A DNA stretch of 64,000 nucleotides from an uncultured Bacteroidales bacterium (GTDB taxonomy: Bacteria > Bacteroidota > Bacteroidia > Bacteroidales > UBA932), in contig CAKUYQ010000010.1 in assembly GCA_934717185.1 (NCBI GenBank), positions 1-64,000 of the forward strand, written 5' to 3'. Both the position numbers and the translations under genes were made by a program. Below, one piece after another: positions 1 through 9,772 of the stretch. How positions within the stretch are numbered: position 1 is the first letter of the stretch; each line of letters opens with the position of its first letter. The notes below the pieces were generated by a model that saw only the letters and a program-made list of their open reading frames with translations, had not been told where the DNA came from and did no database searches.

Positions 1-4
1 TTAA

Positions 5-163
5 ATTGACAATACAAAATATTTTGATACAATTATTTACATTATTTTTATTCCCGACAAAGTGTCAAACTTCCGGATCAGATTTTTTGCTACGTTTCCT
101 GAAATAGACCAAGCTGCCCTTGGCTTCCCTGTTGGTTGGGAAGACGAACCATTGTGGCAATAA
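5..163 (+). pseudogene. Possible C-terminal coding fragment, unidentified
   Basis: A reading frame without an ATG runs from just after an in-frame TAA at 2-4 to a TAA at 161-163. Its last third (…FPEIDQAALGFPVGWEDEPLWQ, quoted in part) looks like the C terminus of a real protein, while the upstream part is AT-rich and unconvincing. I do not recognise the family. It may be the end of a decayed gene that starts outside the window. The frame contains one copy of the TTCCCGACAA word at 51-60. From 164 to 343 I see nothing else beyond AT-rich spacer. Confidence 0.25.
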
Positions 164-343
164 AAGACATATGGGGTGACTACTAATCACCCCACATCAC
201 CCACTTTTTTGTAAATTCGGTGTAATAGAAAGTTAAATACGTTAAATCTTCATCTTTTCGTATCTAAACAGAATCCATATTGCCACTTTTCTACCGTTTA
301 GAGCGTAGAATACTGATAATCAACTAATAATAGATACTTCCTA

Positions 344-991
344 TTGTTTTATCTGCTGTGTTGTATTCCTCCTTATATAGCTTTGAAGCTCATCCATAAA
401 AGAGACTTAATTGAATCGGTAGGTCTTAAGAGGTCTCCTTTGAGAGGTTTCATTTATGCATTTGTATGTGTATTGCCTATGTTGCTTTATGCTGTTGTTT
501 TTGGCAAATGGAACAGTAATTCATCTCTTTGGTATCTGTTTAATGCAACAGTCATAGCCGGCTTTTTTGAGGAGCTGTTTTTTAGAGGAATATTAATGGG
601 TCAGCTCTTCAGATATGCAAAATGGGGATTTGTGCCATCAATGCTTATTGCATCTGTCATTTTCGGCATTGGCCATATTTATCAGGGTGCAGATCTTGTT
701 TCATCAATCCTTGCCGGGGTTGTCACAGGATTGGGCTGACTTGCTTTTGGATGGATTTACATAGAGACAAATTGTAATCTGTGGTGTAACAGCTTCCTTC
801 ACATATTAATGAACTTTACATGGATTGCATTTCCAATTTCAGACAACGGCTCAATAGGAAATGTAGCCCTTAACATTGTCCGCTTGCTAACAGTCATTAT
901 TGCCATTATATTGGTAGTGGTACATAAGAAGAGGTGTAAAGAGCCATACTTTGTCAATAAGATAACGTTGTGGGTGAATAAAGGCAAATAA
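344..991 (+). pseudogene. CPBP intramembrane metalloprotease interrupted by in-frame TGA
   Basis: Two ORFs in the same frame (344-739 and the continuation to 991) together encode a CPBP (CAAX-protease/bacteriocin-processing) membrane protease, separated only by a TGA at 737-739. The first part has the EExxxR motif (EELFFRG) and the FxxxH motif (FGIGH). The third motif (HILMN) lies after the stop, so the first piece alone lacks part of the catalytic site. The first codon available is TTG at 344. The family usually has more N-terminal membrane segments, so the 5' end may be lost too. Neighbouring genes use TGA as a normal stop, so recoding is unlikely. A nonsense mutation is the simplest reading. 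Confidence 0.75.
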
Positions 992-1040
992 CATATAAAT
1001 AATGTTCACTTTCGAGCAGCCTTTGTATATCATAAAACAG

Positions 1041-1114
1041 AAAAGCCCAATTATAAGATACAATTCCACGCCCGATACATAGGGTATGGAATTGCCTCTT
1101 ATAATTGGGCTTTT
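1041..1114. terminator. Bidirectional terminator between CPBP remnant and glnS
   Basis: Perfect 17-bp arms AAAAGCCCAATTATAAG (1041-1057) and CTTATAATTGGGCTTTT (1098-1114) enclose a second smaller stem (AATTCCA/TGGAATT). A-tract and T-tract ends make it work for both converging genes. Confidence 0.85.
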
Positions 1115-1136
1115 GTTATTTGTCGGGAAGCGGATA

Positions 1137-2831
1137 CTACTTCTTAAAAGTATCTTTAAGCCCGGTAGTTCTGTTGTAGACAGGTTTCTCCTCCGTTGAA
1201 TCTTTGTCCTTTACAAAGTAGCCTACGCGCTCAAACTGAACGGCTATGCCGGATCTGTCATCTGCAAGAGCAGGCTCTGTATAGGCTGTCTTAACCACCA
1301 TAGACTCTGGATTGAGATAATCTTTATAGTCTTTGCCCTCCGGAATCTGATCCATGTATGGCTCGGTAAAGAGCTTGTCTACAAGACGTACCTCAACAGG
1401 TTTGCAGTGCTCTACGCTCACCCAGTGGATTGTTCCTTTAACTGAACGCCACTCGCCTGTGCCCGGGCGTGTTGTAGGGTCGTATGTACATCTTATCTCT
1501 GTAATCTCTCCGTTGGCATCTTTTATAACCTCTTCGCATTTAATTATATAGCTGTATTTTAGGCGAACCTCTCCTCCCGGTTTAAGACGGAAATATTTCT
1601 TAGGCGGCTCCTCCATAAAATCTTCGCGCTCTATGTAAAGTTCCCCTGTAAACGGTATGGAACGCTTCGCTCCATCCGGGTCTGCAGGGTTAAGCGCCCC
1701 CTCAAAATACTCTACTTTACCATGCTCCCAATTAGTTATAACAACCTTTACAGGGTTAAGTACGCCCATATATCTGTTGGCGCGTTTGTTAAGGTCGTCT
1801 CTTACGCACCACTCCATAAGTGAAAGGTCTATGGTGTTGTCTCTCTTGGCAACCCCCACCTTCTCTGCAAACATTCTTATGCTCTCCGGGGTATAGCCTC
1901 TTCTTCTTATACCACAGATGGTTGGCATACGCGGGTCATCCCATCCGGTTACATATCCGTTCTTTACAAGCTCCAACAGTTTACGTTTGCTCATTACGGT
2001 ATATGTAAGGTTAAGACGTGCAAACTCGTATTGGTGAGATGGGAAGATGCCCAACTTCTCTATGAACCAATCGTACAGAGGGCGGTGTACATCAAACTCC
2101 AATGTACAGATTGAATGGGTGATATGTTCTATTGAATCGCTCTGCCCATGTGCATAATCATACATTGGGTAGATGCACCATTTGTTGCCTGTTCTGTGGT
2201 GATGCGAGTAGTTTATCCTGTACATAAGAGGGTCTCTGAAGAGCATATTAGGGTGTGCCATATCTATCTTGGCCCTTAACACCTTCTCCCCCTCTTTGTA
2301 TTTGCCCTGCCTCATCTCCTCAAACAGCTTTAAGTTCTCCTCTACAGACCTATCTCTCCAAGGGCTGTTTTTGCCCGGTGTGCTTACTGTTCCTCTGTTC
2401 AGTCTTATCTCCTCTTGGGTTTGGTCATCCACGTATGCAAGTCCCTTCTTTATAAGCTCCTGCGCCCATGTATACAACTGCTCAAAGTAATCAGATGCGT
2501 AGAACTCGTTTGCCCACTCAAAACCAAGCCACTTTATATCCTCTTTAATGGCATCTACATACTCAACATCCTCTTTTGTAGGATTGGTGTCATCAAAACG
2601 GATATTGGTTTTTCCGCCATACTTTTTTGCCAATCCAAAATTTAGGCAGATGCTTTTTGCATGGCCTATATGCAGATAACCGTTTGGCTCGGGAGGGAAA
2701 CGTGTGAGAATGCTCTGGTATTTTCCGCTCTCAAGGTCATTGGTTATAATCTCTTCAATAAAGTTAAGTTGCTTTGGCTCTGCACCTTCTGCAGTATTTG
2801 CGCCATTTGCATTTTTATTAACCTCTTCCAT
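1137..2831 (-). CDS. glnS: Glutaminyl-tRNA synthetase
   Basis: Class I aminoacyl-tRNA synthetase charging tRNA-Gln in the cytoplasm, 564 aa with the start used here. The HIGH-type signature is in the N-terminal third (PPEPNGYLHIGHAKS), followed by FDDTNP. The KMSKR-type loop appears as VMSKRKL about residue 270. The C-terminal half is the anticodon-binding beta-barrel region (VEHCKPVEVRLVDKLF). I prefer the ATG at 2831, giving MEEVNKNANG, because the 28 residues added by an upstream ATG at 2915 have no resemblance to the family. The gene is monocistronic: a strong terminator follows, and the upstream gene is divergent. Glu/Gln discrimination rests on overall similarity to GlnRS, not on single residues. 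Confidence 0.95.
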   Translation of the reverse strand: MEEVNKNANGANTAEGAEPKQLNFIEEIITNDLESGKYQSILTRFPPEPNGYLHIGHAKSICLNFGLAKKYGGKTNIRFDDTNPTKEDVEYVDAIKEDIKWLGFEWANEFYASDYFEQLYTWAQELIKKGLAYVDDQTQEEIRLNRGTVSTPGKNSPWRDRSVEENLKLFEEMRQGKYKEGEKVLRAKIDMAHPNMLFRDPLMYRINYSHHHRTGNKWCIYPMYDYAHGQSDSIEHITHSICTLEFDVHRPLYDWFIEKLGIFPSHQYEFARLNLTYTVMSKRKLLELVKNGYVTGWDDPRMPTICGIRRRGYTPESIRMFAEKVGVAKRDNTIDLSLMEWCVRDDLNKRANRYMGVLNPVKVVITNWEHGKVEYFEGALNPADPDGAKRSIPFTGELYIEREDFMEEPPKKYFRLKPGGEVRLKYSYIIKCEEVIKDANGEITEIRCTYDPTTRPGTGEWRSVKGTIHWVSVEHCKPVEVRLVDKLFTEPYMDQIPEGKDYKDYLNPESMVVKTAYTEPALADDRSGIAVQFERVGYFVKDKDSTEEKPVYNRTTGLKDTFKK

Positions 2832-3007
2832 AAAAAATGCTTGTTTATAGCTGCTTCTATTTAAAAGCTGTTTAAATTCCACGTAAACGATCTTTGAATA
2901 TTGAAATGACCTCACCGAAATTTAAACAACATCTCAATTGCCATCGCATGATTCTTTACCATTTATGGCTAAAAACAGCTTTATGGTTATACTTCTTTTT
3001 CAGATTG

Positions 3008-3045
3008 CAAATATACACAGAATGTGCGGTTTTCAGTGAAAACCG
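3008..3045 (-). promoter_or_regulatory. Probable glnS promoter with adjacent small palindrome
   Basis: A Bacteroides-type -7 box TATATTTG lies on the minus strand at 3008-3015, about 180 bp upstream of the preferred glnS ATG. No clear TTTG -33 box is seen. Instead a perfect palindrome CGGTTTTC-AGT-GAAAACCG sits at 3027-3045, where a -33 element or operator would be. Confidence 0.4.
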
Positions 3046-3087
3046 AGATTGAATTTAACATGAATTTGTTGGCGTTAGTGTTGACTA

Positions 3088-3322
3088 TCAAAATTAAATT
3101 AGCCAAAGCCAAATAAAAGTTTATAGTTGAGAGTTTATAGTGTATGGATAGTTTTAAAGTTAACAGAGGTGAAGTTAAAAGTTAAAAACTAATTTCTTGA
3201 AAACTATCAGCTAATTAGCTGACTCTTAACTTTACACAATAAACCATAAACTATAAACCATAAACTTAAATAAGGCCAAAGCTAACGCCAAAGCCAAAGC
3301 TAAAGCTAAAGCTAATTAAATG
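3088..3322. repeat. Hexamer inverted-repeat intergenic element, copy 1
   Basis: Left end has GCCAAAGCCAAA. The core has AGTTTATAGT words, a TAGTTTTAAAGTTAACAGAGG segment and then ACTATAAACC words. The right end is a run of GCCAAA/GCTAAA/GCTAAC hexamers. The core matches the reverse complement of the copy at 20448-20680. From 3323 to 3629 I see only AT-rich leader DNA for the next gene. Confidence 0.75.
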
Positions 3323-3629
3323 GCGAGGAATAGCTGCACGAAAGCGAGCCGTCTCTGAATGAAGTATTAGAGGAGAATCAAACTGCAAAAAAATGCATAA
3401 TAATGAGAAAAACCGTAGAATGGCATTATGGGGATGTAAAGGAGATAATGTAGATGCTCTACTGTATTGTCTTGTATAAAATATTGGATTTCAGATAAAT
3501 AAATTTAGGGATGTACACGCTTTATGTGTGTTATATATAGGTGTCCGTATTAATTATTAACCAAAGAAACTGTTTAGGTTTTTGTTTATTTTTTCATGTT
3601 ACTTAAACAGTTTCCAAATACTAATCTAT

Positions 3630-6600
3630 ATGAGGAATAAAGCCATTTATCACTTAATGCGTAAAACGGTATGTTTTTTATGCATGTTGGCGGTTACCGG
3701 CTCGCTATCCTTTGCTCAGAGCGGAATAACCGTAAATTTCAAACAGGCTCCGTTAAAGGAGGTACTTGATTATATTTCATCTCAAAGCCGGTACAAGTTT
3801 GTGTATTCAGACGCTTTGAGTATTGATAACTTTAAAGTTACAGTACAGTCTGTAAATGAATCTGTTAAAAAACTATTTGACAAAATCTTCTATGATACCG
3901 GAATATCATGGACTCTTAAGGGAGATCAGGTAATCCTTGTTGCAGACAAGGCTTTTGGTGTAATATCAGATGAGGAGACAAAGGAACCTCTTCCGGGTGT
4001 TACCGTAAAGAATCTAACACGTAAGGCAATAACGGCAGCAGATGACAATGGCAGATATGCTATTGTGGCTTGTGAGGGAGATCTGCTTGCTGTCACCTAT
4101 GTTGGAATGGAGGAGAAAAAGATTGTTGTCGGGAAGAATAAAAGAATAAACATTCTCCTCAAACAGCAATCCATTGCATTGGAAGATGTGGTTGTTACAG
4201 GATATCAGACCCTTAGTAAGGAGAGAGTCACAGGCTCCTTTGCTGTGGTCACGTCAAAGACACTGGAGAAAAAGCTGCAACCGTCTATCAGCTCTGTAAT
4301 GGAGGGGCAGTCTGCCGGTGTTGTCCTAACTAAAGATGGTGCCATTGAGATAAGAGGTGTTTCTACCATTTTGGGGGTAAGGTCGCCACTTGTTGTGGTT
4401 GACGGCTATCCTCTCATTGGCGGAGGAGCAGGTCTTGGATCTATTAATCCGGATATAGTAGAGAGCATAACAGTACTAAAGGATGCTGTTGCCGCATCTA
4501 TATACGGTGCACGTGCATCAAACGGAGTTATAGTAGTTACAACAAAGAAGGCTCAAAAGAACAGATTGAGCATTACGTACAAAGGCACCTATAGCGTAAC
4601 ATTGAAACCTAAACTTTCTAAACTTAATTTAGCAAGTGTGGAGGATTATATGGATGCGGAATTGGACCTGTACAAACAAGAACCTAACAGGAAATGGGCT
4701 ACATATATGTCGTATGGGAGATTGCCGGATTATACCTATCTGCTAATGGCAAAGGATAGGGGACTTATTTCGGCAGCAGAGGCTGACAAAAGGATAGAAG
4801 AACTAAGAAAAAACAACTCTCTCAAACAGGTGGAAAAGTACCTTATGAAGCCCGAAAGATCTCAACAGCATAGCATTACATTAACAAGTGGAACTGCTGC
4901 CAATCAGCATGTCAGTTCAATAAGGTACTCTAAAATACACGGCAATCTTATACATAATTACATTTCTAAATTTATTGCAGATGTCAATAATATATGGAAG
5001 CCAACACAATGGCTTTCTGTAAGGTGTAACTCAAATATCAACTATATTAGGTTAACCGAAACAGAGGAGGGATATCGTACCCTTACCTATTGGTCTCCGG
5101 TTTCAAAAATCCTTCCTTACACAAAGTTGTATGATGAGAATGGCAAACCTGTACCGTACAAACCGGTAGGGCAGAGGCGTATAGAAAAATATGAAACCTA
5201 TCCGGGAATGAAACCTGTTGATTATCATCCGGCAACAGACCTGCATAGATGTATAGAAAAATCCGAAACATTGAGATTAAGACTTGGCGGCGATGTTAAT
5301 GTAAGATTTTTTGACTTCCTGAACGGAAGCATAGGAGGTTCATGGATAAAGGGCAGTTTCAAGAGCAGGAATATCTCATACGGAGACTCGTTTGATATGC
5401 GGACGGCATACAATGACGGTACATCTGCCAGCAATCATACAAAACATTATATTCCGGATGGTGGTAAGATTGATGAGAGTAGAGAGACATCTGATTCATG
5501 GGTAATAAGAGCTCAGCTTAACTACAATCAGTCATTTAGTAATGAGAAACATAGAGTGAGCGCTATGTTTGGAAGCGAGATAAGTAAGGATACATACGAG
5601 AATGTTGATATGCCAACCAGATTAGGGTATGATCCTGTATCTGCAACATATAACAGTGGTTTTTACACAAGCGACTATCTTAACAATACCAATAACATGT
5701 ATGGAGACATGTTGTTTGGAACAACACCTGAAAACCTTGGAAATGTGGGCTATGGTGCTAATTACGGTGTGAGGGACAACAGATTTGTTTCATGGTATGG
5801 AAACTGTTCCTATGAATACATAAGCAGATATATCTTAAGTGGCAGTGCCAGATTAGACCTTACAAATTTTTTTGGTACAGACCCTAAGTACAGATATAAA
5901 CCTACATGGTCTGTTGGGGCAACTTGGAAAATTTTGAACGAACCTTTTGCAGAGAGCCTTAAAGGAGTTTTCAACAGGTTGAATATTAGAGCATCGTACG
6001 GAATTAACGGTAATATATCATTAAGATTTAATCCATATCTTGTTTTGCAAGTAGGTTCTCACAATGCAACTACAGGTGGAGTGGAATATCGGATAGAATC
6101 ATATCCAAACAACCAGTTAAGATGGGAGAGGACAAGAATATTTGATGCCGGATTGGATGTGGCAATGTTAGGCAACAGGTTAAATATTATTTTGGAATAC
6201 TATAATAAAAAGAGCACAGATCTAATTGTAAACGAGGCTGTAGATGATACGAGAGGGACAATTGCACTGCCGCAGAATGTTGGTGGTGTTACAAACAAGG
6301 GCTTTGAGGTTACCCTTAAAGGTGACATAATAAGAAAGAAAGGGCTGTTGTGGAACTCCAATCTTGTGCTGAGCTACAATACAAGTATGGTAGACTACTA
6401 TAATTTTCCAAGAGAATTTTTTGGCGATTTTGCAAAAGCAACCTCCATTTTGGTTAAGGGGTACCCTATGAATGGTTTCTGGGGAGCAAGGTTTGCCGGG
6501 TTGGATAACAAGGGTACGGCACTGTTTTACAATAGCAAAGGGGAAAAGGTGGAGGGAGGAAGTCTTAAGGCAGAAGATGCTGTCTATTTGGGAACCTACA

Positions 6601-7103
6601 GACCAAAGTGGGATGTAAGCTGGACAAACACATTTTCGTACAGAAACTTTGATCTGTCATTTATGTTTATAGGCAAGTTCGGTCACAAATACAGAAAGGA
6701 CTGCTTCTCCGGCTCCAACTATAATAACAGGCATGTGGGGCAACGATGGAGAAAGCCCGGGGATGAGGAGAAAACAATATATCCGGTACTTAAACGATGG
6801 AATATGGATATGTTCATCTATCCATTTAGCGATATTTTTATAGGAAATGCAAGTTACATTAAGCTTAGAGATCTAACCTTTACCTATAATTTGCCGCAAT
6901 CGTTAATCCGCCACATAAAATTAACATCTGCCAAGTTCTTTTTCCAAACAAGAAACCTGTTCTATATAGCTGCAAAAGGGGTTGACATAGACCCCGAAAC
7001 AGCATCTCTTAACTATGGAGGAACCGGAGCAATGACCAATCAAGGACGTACCTCATTGCAAATGAGGCCGGAGTTCTATTTTGGAATTTCAATTAACTTA
7101 TAA
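3630..7103 (+). CDS. SusC-like TonB-dependent transporter with N-terminal STN domain
   Basis: Outer-membrane import channel of the SusC/RagA type, 1157 aa. In order: signal peptide (about 1-30), an STN (secretin/TonB N-terminal) signalling domain (about 32-105, VNFKQAPLKEVLDYIS), a carboxypeptidase-regulatory-like repeat (about 115-190), then the plug starting at VVVTGYQTLSKERVTGSF and a large beta-barrel. The ATG at 3630 (MRNKAIYHLMRK) is preferred over an upstream codon because the paralogue at 10585 starts with nearly the same peptide. The STN domain is the part that talks to a FecR anti-sigma factor, and one is encoded at 8727-9719. The substrate is unknown. It pairs with the SusD gene 11 bp downstream. 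Confidence 0.93.
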   Translation: MRNKAIYHLMRKTVCFLCMLAVTGSLSFAQSGITVNFKQAPLKEVLDYISSQSRYKFVYSDALSIDNFKVTVQSVNESVKKLFDKIFYDTGISWTLKGDQVILVADKAFGVISDEETKEPLPGVTVKNLTRKAITAADDNGRYAIVACEGDLLAVTYVGMEEKKIVVGKNKRINILLKQQSIALEDVVVTGYQTLSKERVTGSFAVVTSKTLEKKLQPSISSVMEGQSAGVVLTKDGAIEIRGVSTILGVRSPLVVVDGYPLIGGGAGLGSINPDIVESITVLKDAVAASIYGARASNGVIVVTTKKAQKNRLSITYKGTYSVTLKPKLSKLNLASVEDYMDAELDLYKQEPNRKWATYMSYGRLPDYTYLLMAKDRGLISAAEADKRIEELRKNNSLKQVEKYLMKPERSQQHSITLTSGTAANQHVSSIRYSKIHGNLIHNYISKFIADVNNIWKPTQWLSVRCNSNINYIRLTETEEGYRTLTYWSPVSKILPYTKLYDENGKPVPYKPVGQRRIEKYETYPGMKPVDYHPATDLHRCIEKSETLRLRLGGDVNVRFFDFLNGSIGGSWIKGSFKSRNISYGDSFDMRTAYNDGTSASNHTKHYIPDGGKIDESRETSDSWVIRAQLNYNQSFSNEKHRVSAMFGSEISKDTYENVDMPTRLGYDPVSATYNSGFYTSDYLNNTNNMYGDMLFGTTPENLGNVGYGANYGVRDNRFVSWYGNCSYEYISRYILSGSARLDLTNFFGTDPKYRYKPTWSVGATWKILNEPFAESLKGVFNRLNIRASYGINGNISLRFNPYLVLQVGSHNATTGGVEYRIESYPNNQLRWERTRIFDAGLDVAMLGNRLNIILEYYNKKSTDLIVNEAVDDTRGTIALPQNVGGVTNKGFEVTLKGDIIRKKGLLWNSNLVLSYNTSMVDYYNFPREFFGDFAKATSILVKGYPMNGFWGARFAGLDNKGTALFYNSKGEKVEGGSLKAEDAVYLGTYRPKWDVSWTNTFSYRNFDLSFMFIGKFGHKYRKDCFSGSNYNNRHVGQRWRKPGDEEKTIYPVLKRWNMDMFIYPFSDIFIGNASYIKLRDLTFTYNLPQSLIRHIKLTSAKFFFQTRNLFYIAAKGVDIDPETASLNYGGTGAMTNQGRTSLQMRPEFYFGISINL

Positions 7104-7114
7104 ATTTTGACAAC

Positions 7115-8653
7115 ATGAAAAAAATATATTTACTACTTGCAATTTGCACAGTGTTAAGCTCCTGCAAGAGTTTTTTGGATATAAAACCGGCAGGCAAGCT
7201 TATTCCGCCCAAGGGGGATGTGGCATCGTTTGATAAATTGCTTAATAACAATGTTACATTGCGAATTATTTACGAAAACAATAACGGAGAAAGTATCCTG
7301 CCATACCTGTGTGATGATATAGAGATGTCAGACAATCAGGCAAATCATGCTTGGTATGACGGCCATCCTAACATAGATTGCTATTTTGGACATATATTCA
7401 AGCTGCCATACGATAATCCTGCCACCTTTGATAGCTATTGGACGTATGGACTTTATGCATCTGCACAATATTTTAACACCTGTATAAACGGAGTAAGGCG
7501 TAATTTGACTCCCGACAATCAGAAACAGGGAATGGAGACTATGGCTCAAGCTACTGTTGCAAGGGCCTGGGGCTATTTTACCGCATCTTTAGGCTATGGT
7601 CCTGTCTATAAGCCAAAAGGGGATAATTCAAAAAGAGTTCTTCCATACAGAGAATCCGATGATGTGATGTCTCCTATGGAGGACCTTTCTACTCTGCAGG
7701 AGATATATGACAAAGTTCTGTTGGATATACACACCTCTCTGCCTTATATTCCCGACAATTCACATTCTAATGCAAGGTTTGGCAAGGTGCAGACATACGC
7801 ATTTTTAGCGTATTACCACCTTTTTACGGCTAATTACGACAGTGTAGCGTTTTATGCCGATAAATCGTTGAAGCTTGCAGCCGCACAGAATGGCGGGGTG
7901 GAAAATCTCTTTTACGATATGAATCTTTTTTCATGGGCCAATACGATGGTGGCAACCGAGCCGGATGCCCGATATGTAAGCTCAATAAACACATCGCAGG
8001 GAAGTATAGATCTAACCGATACCAGAATGAGAGAGATATGCCTGTTCAGAGATGCTCCATTTGTAAGGAATAACCAAAGTTATCCGTCTAAAGAATTCCT
8101 CTCGCTATTTGATTTTAATACAGATTTAAGATGCCAGTACTTTTTCTTTGAGTATGACGGGTATAAGACGGCGGTTCAGGGCAAGTTGTATGATGACGGC
8201 AGGCGTATTATGAATTACCAGTACAAAATAGGCCGCACGGTAGGATACAGCTACCCCGAAGTATTGCTTATGAGAGCAGAGGGGAGAGCCAGAACCGGTG
8301 ATCTGCAGGGGGCATTGGCAGACCTTAATTATTTGAGAAAGTTCAGGCACAAGAAGGGGACGCCGGCGCTTGCAATTTCGGGCAGCGATAACATAATTAA
8401 TGAGATCATAAATGAAAGAAGACGTGAGTTGCCTGTTGCTTCATACAAGCGTTTTGCAGACTTAAAGCGTTTTACAAATGAACTTGGCAAACCTTGGGCA
8501 AGGGAATCCATAACCCATGTGGTAAAAGGGGTAAGCTATACACAGAAGATTGATTCTGAATATTATGTTCTTCCTATAAAAAATACAGTGCTAAAATGGA
8601 ACCCTCAATGGGGCATTCCAATGGATGATCGTCCGTGGTCCAGCAACAAATAG
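7115..8653 (+). CDS. SusD/RagB-like nutrient-binding lipoprotein
   Basis: Surface lipoprotein that caps the SusC channel and binds its substrate. 512 aa with a lipoprotein signal ending in LSSC at about residue 17 and the family start FLDIKPAGK. Helical TPR-like segments appear in the middle (QTYAFLAYYHLFTANYDSVAFYADKSLKL). The C-terminal hallmark is IINERRRELPVASYKRFADLKRF. It lies 11 bp after its SusC and ends just before a convergent terminator, so the pair is a two-gene operon. The glycan or other ligand cannot be told from sequence. Confidence 0.92.
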   Translation: MKKIYLLLAICTVLSSCKSFLDIKPAGKLIPPKGDVASFDKLLNNNVTLRIIYENNNGESILPYLCDDIEMSDNQANHAWYDGHPNIDCYFGHIFKLPYDNPATFDSYWTYGLYASAQYFNTCINGVRRNLTPDNQKQGMETMAQATVARAWGYFTASLGYGPVYKPKGDNSKRVLPYRESDDVMSPMEDLSTLQEIYDKVLLDIHTSLPYIPDNSHSNARFGKVQTYAFLAYYHLFTANYDSVAFYADKSLKLAAAQNGGVENLFYDMNLFSWANTMVATEPDARYVSSINTSQGSIDLTDTRMREICLFRDAPFVRNNQSYPSKEFLSLFDFNTDLRCQYFFFEYDGYKTAVQGKLYDDGRRIMNYQYKIGRTVGYSYPEVLLMRAEGRARTGDLQGALADLNYLRKFRHKKGTPALAISGSDNIINEIINERRRELPVASYKRFADLKRFTNELGKPWARESITHVVKGVSYTQKIDSEYYVLPIKNTVLKWNPQWGIPMDDRPWSSNK

Positions 8654-8676
8654 GGTAAATTGCCTGTAATAAAATA

Positions 8677-8728
8677 AGGAAACTGAATTTAAAAGCGTTG
8701 AAACAGATACTTTTTTATTCAGTTTCCT
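8677..8728. terminator. Convergent terminator between SusD and fecR
   Basis: Perfect 12-bp arms AGGAAACTGAAT (8677-8688) and ATTCAGTTTCCT (8717-8728) with a T-run before the second arm. The right arm overlaps the last codons of the convergent anti-sigma gene. Confidence 0.75.
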
Positions 8729-9719
8729 AATTTATTGTAACAGTGTTATTGTCATAGCTGTAGGTTATAGGCATAAGCATCTGTATAATCTCCATAATCT
8801 GTACAATGGATTCAGATGTGAATGTGGCGGACAATCTGCGGTTGTATATGCTTTTGTTGTTTACAATGAAGTTGGTGCCGTGCCACCTTTCCAAGCGTTT
8901 GATTACATCATCCATTGATGTATTGTCAAATACAAGTGAACCGTCTTTCCATGCCTTGTTTACCTCCGGCTTTGGTGCTATTGTCTGCTTATGTGTATGG
9001 GATATACTTGTATATGTGAAGGAATCGTTAGGCTTTAAATCTGTTGTACGGATACGGCTGCTCATGCGGTCTTTGTAATGCATCTTAATCTTTCCGGTAT
9101 AAAGGGTGGTTTCAGCAGTGGCATCGTTCTCATAGCTTCTTATATTAAATGTTGTTCCAAGAACCTCTACCATAAAATCTTTGTTTGTGAGCACTACCAT
9201 TGGATGCAGGGAATCTTTTGTGACCTCAAAATAAGCCTCTCCACTCAGACTTACAACTCTCTTGTCTCCTGTAAACTCATCGGGGTAGGATATCCTCGAA
9301 TCTGAGTTAAGCCAAACACGGGAACTGTCGGGAAGCGTAATAAAACCTTTAACACCTTTTTCCGTGTACAGGTTGTGCTTTAGCGGTGCAAACTCCCTTG
9401 ATTCGGCAATAAGCTGAATATCTTCGTTGCTATTGCCGTTGTTAACCCAGAAGCCTGCAAGGAAGCAAACAGTTGCAATAACTGCCGCGGCTATGTATTT
9501 TGCCAAAGGCCTGTAATTGAGCTTTTTGGTAGTGATGCTGTTTGCTGGCCGGCCGTCATCTTCGTTATATTCAATGGAATCAAGAGCTGTATATAATGCC
9601 TTCTGCTCTGCAAAATAGTTCATGTTTTGAGGTGAACTGTTAATCCACTCAATAATGGAATCTATCTCGCTCTCGGTTGCCTCACCTTTAAAATATTTTA
9701 TTAGTGTATATTTTCTCAT
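8727..9719 (-). CDS. FecR-family anti-sigma factor
   Basis: Inner-membrane anti-sigma factor (330 aa) that holds an ECF sigma factor until the STN domain of a SusC transporter signals. The N-terminal cytoplasmic part (about 1-75) carries the sigma-binding region (IKYFKGEATESEIDSIIEW). One transmembrane helix lies near 79-96 (YIAAAVIATVCFLAGFWV). The periplasmic FecR domain contains FITLPDSSRVWLNSDSRISYP, and the C terminus is a DUF4974-like domain (FDNTSMDDVIKRLERW). It lies downstream of the sigma gene on the same strand and between two STN-SusC operons, so one regulator pair may serve both. Confidence 0.93.
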   Translation of the reverse strand: MRKYTLIKYFKGEATESEIDSIIEWINSSPQNMNYFAEQKALYTALDSIEYNEDDGRPANSITTKKLNYRPLAKYIAAAVIATVCFLAGFWVNNGNSNEDIQLIAESREFAPLKHNLYTEKGVKGFITLPDSSRVWLNSDSRISYPDEFTGDKRVVSLSGEAYFEVTKDSLHPMVVLTNKDFMVEVLGTTFNIRSYENDATAETTLYTGKIKMHYKDRMSSRIRTTDLKPNDSFTYTSISHTHKQTIAPKPEVNKAWKDGSLVFDNTSMDDVIKRLERWHGTNFIVNNKSIYNRRLSATFTSESIVQIMEIIQMLMPITYSYDNNTVTIN

Positions 9720-9772
9720 TTCTTATTTGGTAATTCGGTAATAGTAATTTTTATTAATGCAAAAAAGCTGTG

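Noticed and set aside
344..991. Selenocysteine or TGA-as-tryptophan reading of the CPBP gene
   Set aside because: No SECIS-like structure was noticed, the position is not a catalytic one, and several neighbouring genes end with TGA.
2832..2915. 28-residue N-terminal extension of glnS
   Set aside because: Not like any GlnRS N terminus; the internal ATG gives the expected start.
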